Source: Euryodendron excelsum (Eukaryota > Streptophyta > Magnoliopsida > Ericales > Pentaphylacaceae). Taken from it: DNA of 64,000 bases. The notes below the pieces were generated by a model. The model searched no databases. It had not been told where the DNA came from and saw only the letters and a program-made list of their open reading frames with translations. Below, one piece after another: positions 58,101 through 64,000 of this stretch (position 1 is the first letter of the stretch; each line of letters starts with the position of its first letter). The DNA is taken from the NCBI GenBank assembly GCA_033060915.1, contig CM065393.1, forward strand, positions 6,070,001 through 6,134,000. The letters run 5' to 3'. A program made the position numbers and the translations under genes.

Positions 58101-61100
58101 CGTTCACACAAGTCGAAAAATTCAAGTGTTGAAATTCTAAAACTTTGCGTAACTTTCAACCCGGGACACCGATTGACGTGCCGTCGACTCTCACACGTCC
58201 CTCGTGTCCCGCCGGTGCCTCGAGTAAACTTTCGCACTCCCCAGACCCTTCCTCTCCGTTTCCGTACCCCGAAGCCCGAGTTCACACAACTCAAAAAATC
58301 CAAGTGTTGAAATTCTAAAACTTTGCGTAACTTCTAAACCGGGACACCGATTGACGTGCCGTCGACTCCCACATGTCACTTGTGTCCCACCGGTGCCTTT
58401 CATCCTCTCGTCAAGTTTCGCACTCCCCGGACCCTTCCTCCCCGTTTCCGTACCCCGAAGCCCAAGTGCACACAACTCGAAAAACCCAATTGTTGAAATT
58501 CTAAAACTTTGCGTAACTTCTAACCCGGGACACCGATTGACGTGTCGTCGACTACCACACGTCACTCGTGACGCACCGGTGTCTCGCGTCAAGTTTCGCA
58601 CTCCCTAGACCCTTCCAAATCGTTTCCGTACCTCGAAGCCCGAGTTCACACAACTCAAAAAACCCAAGTGTTGAAATTCTAAAATTTTGCGTAACTTCCA
58701 ACCCGGGACACTGATTGACGTGCTGTCGACTCCCACACGTCAGTCGTGTCCCACCGGTGCCTCGTGTCAAGTTTTACACTCCCCGGACCAGTCCTCCCTG
58801 TTTCTGTACCCCGAAGCCCGAGTTCACACAACTTGAAAAACCCAAGTGTTCAAATTTTAAAATTTTGCGTAACTTCTAACCCGGGACACCGATTGACATG
58901 TCGTCGACTCCCAGACGTCACTCGTGTCCCACCGGTGCCTTTCATCCTCTCGTCAAGTTTCGCACTCCCCGGACCCTTCCTTCCCGCTTCCGTACCCCGA
59001 AGCCCGAGTTCACACAACTCGAAAAACTCAAGTGTTGAAATTCTACAACTTTGCATAACTTCTAACCCCGGACACCGATTGACGTGCCGTCGACTCCCAC
59101 ACGTCACTCTCATCCCACCGGTGCCTCGCGTCAAGTTTCGCACTCCCCGGACCCTTCCTCCCCGTTTCTGTACCCCGAAGCCCCAGTTCACATAACTCGA
59201 AAAATTCAGGTGTTGAAATTCTAAAACTTTGCGTAACTTCTAACCCGGGACACCGATTGACGTGTCGTCGACTACCACACGTCACTCGTGACCCACCGGT
59301 GTCTCGCGTTAAGTTTCGCACTCCCTGGACCCTTCCTCCTCGTTTCCGTACCCCGAAGCCCGAGTTCACACAACTCAAAAAATCCAAGTGTTGAAATTCT
59401 AAAATTTTGTGTAACTTCCAACCCGGGACACCGATTGACGTGTTGTCGACTCCCACACGTCACTCGTGTCCCACCGGTGCCTCGTGTCAAGTTTTACACT
59501 CCCCGGACCCTTCCTCCTTGTTTTCGTACCCCGAAGCCCGAGCTCACACAAGTCGAAAAACCCAAGTGTTGAAATTCTAAAACTTTGCGTAACTTCTAAC
59601 CCGGGACACCGATTGACGTGCCGTCGACTCCCACACGTCACTCGGGTCCCACCGGTGCCTTTCATCCTCTCGTCAAGTTTCGCACTCCCCGGACCCTTCC
59701 TCCCCGCTTCCGTACCCCGAAGCCCGAGTTCACACAACTCGAAAAACCCAAGTGTTGAAATTCTACAACTTTGCATAACTTCTAACCCAGGACACCGATT
59801 GACGTGCTGTCGACTCCCACACATCACTATCGTCCCACCAGTGCCTCGCGTCAAGTTTCGCACTCCCCGGACCCTTCCTCCCCGTTTCTGTACCCTGAAG
59901 CCCCAGTTCACACAACTCGAAAAATTCAGGTGTTGAAATTCTAAAACTTTGCGTAACTTCTAACCCGGGACACCGATTGACGTGTCGTCGACTACCACAC
60001 GACACTCGTGACCCACCGGTGTCTCGCGTCAAGTTTCGCACTCCCTAGACCCTTCCAAATCGTTTCCGTACCCCGAAGCCCGAGTTCACACAACTCAAAA
60101 AACCCAAGTGTTGAAATTCTAAAATTTTGCGTAACTTCTAACCCGGGACACCAATTGACGTGCTGTCGACTCCCACACGTCAGTCGTGTCCCACCGGTGC
60201 CTCGTGTCAAGTTTTACACTCCTCGGACCCCTCCTCCCCGTTTCTGTACCCCGAAGCCCGAGTTCACACAACTTGAAAAACCCAAGTGTTCAAATTTTAA
60301 AATTTTTCGTAACTTCAAACCCGGGACACCGATTGACGTGCCGTCGACTCCCACACGTCACTCGTATCCCACCGGTGCCTCGTGTCAAGTTTCGCACTCC
60401 TCGGACCCTTCCTCCCCGTTTCTATACCCCGAAACCCGAGTTCACACAACTTGAAAAGCCCAAGTGTTGAAATTCTAAAATTTTGAGTAACTTCTAACCC
60501 GGGACACCGATTAACGTGTCGTCGACTCCCACACGTCACTCGTGTCCCACCGGTGTCTCGCGTCAAGTTTCGCACTCCCCGGACCCTTCCTCCCTGTTTC
60601 CGTACTCCAAAGCTTGAGTTCACAAATCTCGAAAAACCTAAGTGTTGAAATTCTAAAACTTTGCGTAACTTTCAACTCGGGACACCGATTGACGTGCCGT
60701 CGACTCCCACACGTCACTCGTGTCCCATCAGTGCCTCGCATTAAGTTTTGCACTCCCCAGACCCTTCCTCCTTGTTTTCGTACCCCGAAGCCCGAGTTCA
60801 CACAACTCGAAAAATCCAAGTATTGAAATTCTAAAACTTTACGTAACTTCCAAATCGGGACACTGATTGACATGTCGTCGACTCCCACACGTCACTTGTG
60901 TCCCACCGGTGCCTCGCGTCAAGTTTCGTACTCCCCGGACCCTTCCTCCCCGTTTTCGTACCTCGAAGCCCGAGTTCACACAACTCGAAAAACCCAAGTG
61001 TTGAAATTTTAAAACTTTGCGTAACTTCCAACCCAGGACACCGATTGACATGCCGTCGATTCCTACACGTCACTCTCGTCCCACCGGTGCCTCGCATCAA

Positions 61101-62438
61101 GTTTCGCACTCCCCGGACCCTTCCTCCCCGTTTCAGTACCCCGAAGCCCGAGTTCACACAACTCGAAAAACCCAAGTGTTGAAATTCTAAAACTTTGCGT
61201 TACTTCTAACCTGGGACACCGATTGATGTACCGTAAACTCCCACATGTCACTCGTGTCCCACCGGTGCCTCGCGTCAAGTTTCGCACTCCCCAGACCCTT
61301 CCTCCCCGTTTCCGTACTCCGAAGCTCGAGTTCACACAACTCAAAAAACCTAAGTGTTGAAATTCTAAAACTTTGCGTAACTTTCAACTCGGGACACCGA
61401 TTGTCGTGCCGTCTACTCCCACACGTCACTCGTGTCCCATCAGTGCCTCGTGTTAAGTTTTGCACTCCCCAGACCCTTCCTCCTTGTTTTCGTACCCCGA
61501 AGCCCGAGTTCACTCAACTCGAAAAACCCAAGTGTTGAAATTCTAAAATTTTGCGTAACTTCCAAACCGGGACACCGATTGACGTGTCGTCGACCCCCAC
61601 ACGTCACTTGTGTGCCACCGGTGCCTCACGTCAAGTTTCGCACTCTCCGGACCCTTCCTCCCCGTTTTCGTACCTCGAAGCCCGAGTTCACACAACTCGA
61701 AAAACCCAAGTGTTGAAATTCTAAAACTTTGTGTAACTTCTAACCCAGGACACCGATTGACGTGCCGTCGATTCCTACACATCACTCTCGTCCCACCGGT
61801 GCCTCGCGTCAAGTTTCGCACTCCCCGGACCCTTCCTCCCCGTTTTCGTACCCCGAATCCTGAGTTCACACAACTTGAAAAACCCAAGTGTTGAAATTCT
61901 AAAACTTTGCGTTACTTCTAACCCGGGACACCGATTGATGTGCCGTAAACTCCCACACGTCACTGGTGTCCCACCGGTGTCTCGCATCAAGTTTCGCACT
62001 CCCTGGACCCTTCCTCCTCGTTTCCGTACCCCGAAGCCCGAGTTCACACAACTCAAAAAATCCAAGTGTTGAAATTCTAAAACTTTGCGTAACTTCTAGC
62101 CGGGGACACCGATTGACGTGCCGTTGACTCCCACACGTCACTCGTGTCCCACCGGTGCCTCTCGTCAGGTTTCGCACTCTCCGGACCCTTCCTCCGCGTT
62201 TTCGTACCCCGAAGCCCGAGTTCACACAACTTCAAAAACCTAAGTCTTGAAATTTTAAAACTTTGCATAACTTCCAAACCGGGACACGGATTGACGTGCC
62301 ATCAACTCCCACACGTCAGTCGTGTCCCACCGGTGCCTCGCGTCAAGTGTCGCACTCTCCAGACCCTTCCTCCCCGTTTCCGTACCCCGAATCTCGAGTT
62401 CACACAACTCAAAAAACCTAAGTCTTGAAATTCTAAAC
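55185..62438 (+). repeat. 178-bp satellite array, about 41 monomers
   Basis: The landmark GGGACACCGATTGACGTG recurs from 55211 to 62281. Forty intervals account for the 7070 bases exactly: most are 178 bp, a few are 186 bp (8 extra bases at TTTCATCCTCTCG), and a shortened, degenerate zone lies at 55734-56027. The sequence is GC- and CpG-rich, unlike its AT-rich surroundings. Each monomer has two small inverted repeats, CGAGTT/AACTCG and ACACG/CGTGT. Long open frames on both strands are a by-product of the repeat. Confidence 0.95.
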
Positions 62439-62676
62439 TGGAAAATATGTTGCAAACTCACACATATTATATGAAAAAACTAAATTATACATAAAACTGA
62501 TTTACAAATCTTAACAAGCTTTATAGACCATGTTCACAGCAACATAGTGGTTTTCCAGCAACGCTAAGGCTACTAGGTAGATAGTTTTGAAAGTCATCAT
62601 CACCTTCTTCTTCCGAGAAGTCTGAAAGTTCTGGGTCAGAAAGTAGTAATGGATCTTCAATAATTTCTAATATTCG

Positions 62677-63165
62677 TTACGTTGGATTAATACATTCTAT
62701 CTTTGCATGCTCTATAAAATGATATCTATCCAACCTTCGTTGCATTTGATCAATCTCGCGTTCCAGTGCTTTGATGACCTTCTTGTTAGGTGATCTCCGA
62801 TTGAACATTTTTGCCGAACGAGCCTTTGGGACACGGAGGCCATGCCATCGGCAACACATCTCTTGTTCACGGCGTTTATCAAACAGATCTTCCCATGGCT
62901 CTCTGTATATGCATTGGTTGTCGGGGACCCCTGGGGGTGGATGTAAGGACACCTCGCCGAAAAATATGTGGCTGACCGGACCCATAGTATCGTGCATTAG
63001 GATAGGTTTGTTAAGAAAGCAACGTTTTCGGCTATACCATTTGTTACCGACGGGGTCCGTGTATGTACGCACCGCATGGATAGCTGAGGATTGGTTTTGA
63101 ACCGTCTCGTTGCTTGGAACCGAACGACTAGATGATGCCCCAAATAGTCCTTTTCGCTTCGGCAT
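62677..63165 (-). CDS. Transposon-borne ORF of 162 codons, unknown function
   Basis: The start is ATG at 63165, preceded by AT-rich sequence, and the ORF is intact. The N-terminus is basic and Ser-rich (MPKRKGLFGASSSRS). The middle has YTDPVGNKWYSRKRCF, HDTMGPVSHIFFGE and CIYREPWEDLFDKRREQ. A pair CCRWHG and a likely coiled coil, ALEREIDQMQRRLD, form the C-terminal third. I do not recognise the family. Its place inside the transposon, between the satellite and another minus-strand ORF, suggests an accessory protein of the element, perhaps analogous to the second gene of two-gene DNA transposons. It being open over 162 codons suggests the copy is not very old. Confidence 0.6.
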   Translation of the reverse strand: MPKRKGLFGASSSRSVPSNETVQNQSSAIHAVRTYTDPVGNKWYSRKRCFLNKPILMHDTMGPVSHIFFGEVSLHPPPGVPDNQCIYREPWEDLFDKRREQEMCCRWHGLRVPKARSAKMFNRRSPNKKVIKALEREIDQMQRRLDRYHFIEHAKIECINPT

Positions 63166-63707
63166 CTTTGTAAGTATGGTTTAACACTTACTCACATCTT
63201 CAAACAATGTATATATAACCAATAATGGGTTCACGTGAATTCATTGGGTTGTGTGAAGCGTCAGCCTTCACGTGAAGGGTCAATAACAATTAAGCAACAG
63301 TTTCGACTGTATTATTGACAGTTTCAAAAAAGATAAAAAAAAATACATGAAAATGATCCAGAAGTAACTATTCACCATCGAACTTGCAACCTTTACGTGA
63401 AGTGTCAAGAACAATGCAGGCTTTATAAAATGATAAAGTTTCATACAATGAACTATAGCAACAGTAATATTTTATAAAATGACATGATCATATGAAGGCC
63501 ATATAAAAGTTGAACTATACTTTATATATGTTGCAACAATTTTTTTAACAAAATACAATACAAAATGAAAAACTAAATACCCTAAGTACTATACATGACC
63601 TCCAGAAAAAGTTTCCATAACAATCTCTACAACAATAAGTGGAATTCCAAAAAAAGTTTCAGTCACAAAAATAAATGAAAAACTAAATACCATAGCTACT
63701 ATACATG
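63166..63707. other. AT-rich spacer between transposon ORFs
   Basis: No coding sequence is seen. It contains two similar stretches with AAATGAAAAACTAAATACC and ACTATACATGACCTCC (near 63560-63604 and 63673-63713), a short direct repeat about 113 bp apart. Confidence 0.6.
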
Positions 63708-64000
63708 ACCTCCCGTACCACACGGGGGTGGCCTCCTATATCTCCTCGACCTACGGACATAGACACGTGGTATCGATGGTTGTGGCTGTGCCTCTACCTG
63801 TGTGATCTGTGAAGCATCATGTAAGTCGTCGGTAGAGAGTGCGTCTACCTGTGTCATCTACGTTACCACTGAACCCTCTGGATGCCCACTGGTCGACTGG
63901 GTAATCAACGATGGCCCCTCTGCATAAGATGGTGGAAATGGAGGCACCGACTGCGACGACATGACAGGTGAAATCCAACCCTCTGTATGCATAAAGGACG
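63708..64000 (-). pseudogene. C-terminal tail of a transposon ORF (transposase-type), one stop
   Basis: Read on the minus strand from 63998, one frame is rich in Ser, Pro and Gln and ends in an Arg-rich tail RVYVRRSRRYRRPPPCGTGG before TAG at 63708-63710. One internal TAG (63858-63860) interrupts it. Such low-complexity, Arg-rich ends are common in plant transposases and in transposon-borne plant mobile domain proteins. The body of the protein lies beyond the window, so the class is open. Confidence 0.45.

Larger units (their letters stand above)
54861..64000 (-). mobile_element. Satellite-bearing DNA transposon, copy 2 (runs off the window)
   Basis: The left end CAAATTTTCCTGACAAAGG matches the end of copy 1, followed by the same kind of AGCCTGGGTG stretch and subterminal motifs AACGCCATTCGAAATAGC (55067) and AACGCCATTTGAAATGGC (55134). 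Then come the large satellite array, a 162-codon minus-strand ORF and the tail of another minus-strand ORF. It starts 927 bp past the methyltransferase stop codon. The right end is outside the window. Confidence 0.72.

Noticed and set aside
55185..62438. Regular direct repeats as a CRISPR array
   Set aside because: The full 178-bp monomers are contiguous with no unique spacers, and the context is a plant nuclear genome.
55188..62461. Dozens of open frames of 60-170 codons on both strands across the satellite
   Set aside because: They repeat with the 178-bp monomer, occur in several frames on both strands at once, and have no domain. They are by-products of a GC-rich repeat with few stop codons.

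Overview
This window comes from a large, repeat-rich flowering-plant nuclear genome. The evidence is one conserved gene with canonical GT-AG introns, Ty1/copia and Ty3/gypsy retrotransposons primed from initiator methionine tRNA, DNA transposons with inverted ends, and many GA, CA and GT microsatellites. The species cannot be told. I recognise one host gene. All other coding sequence belongs to transposons, mostly decayed.

The gene is the 3' part of an NSUN6-type RNA cytosine-5 methyltransferase (NOL1/NOP2/Sun family) on the + strand. Eight exons join in frame from 8095 to 53933 and give 308 residues, including the S-adenosylmethionine (AdoMet) motif, both family cysteines and the stop. The N-terminal exons are not seen and probably lie left of base 1. 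One intron (10409-35606) is 25.2 kb long and is packed with transposons.

Layout: 1-4874 is a nearly full-length, broken copia element, and 5665-6530 is the RT/RNase H tail of a second one. About 10.9-18.85 kb is a foldback-like element with kilobase inverted arms and an apparently identical 491-bp tandem duplication. At 19126-22379 lies a DNA transposon holding a short 178-bp satellite and a broken transposase-like ORF. At 25819-34738 lies a reverse-strand, Tekay-like gypsy element with 2.1-kb LTRs. About 35.9-37.6 kb is a pair of short LTR-like repeats. At 41518-43984 is a solo LTR with a perfect target-site duplication. At 46773-48247 is a DNA transposon with inverted ends, and at 50953-51094 a hAT-type MITE with an 8-bp target duplication. 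From 54861 to the window end is a second member of the satellite-bearing transposon family, with about 41 satellite monomers.

The most notable observation is this transposon family. Two separate copies share termini, subterminal palindromes and, at the same internal position, an array of the same 178-bp satellite. The array is about 4.5 monomers long in one copy and about 41 in the other, where it shows four-monomer higher-order units. This looks like a satellite being born and amplified inside a mobile element. All identities and counts were read by eye and by coordinate arithmetic, without any database search.
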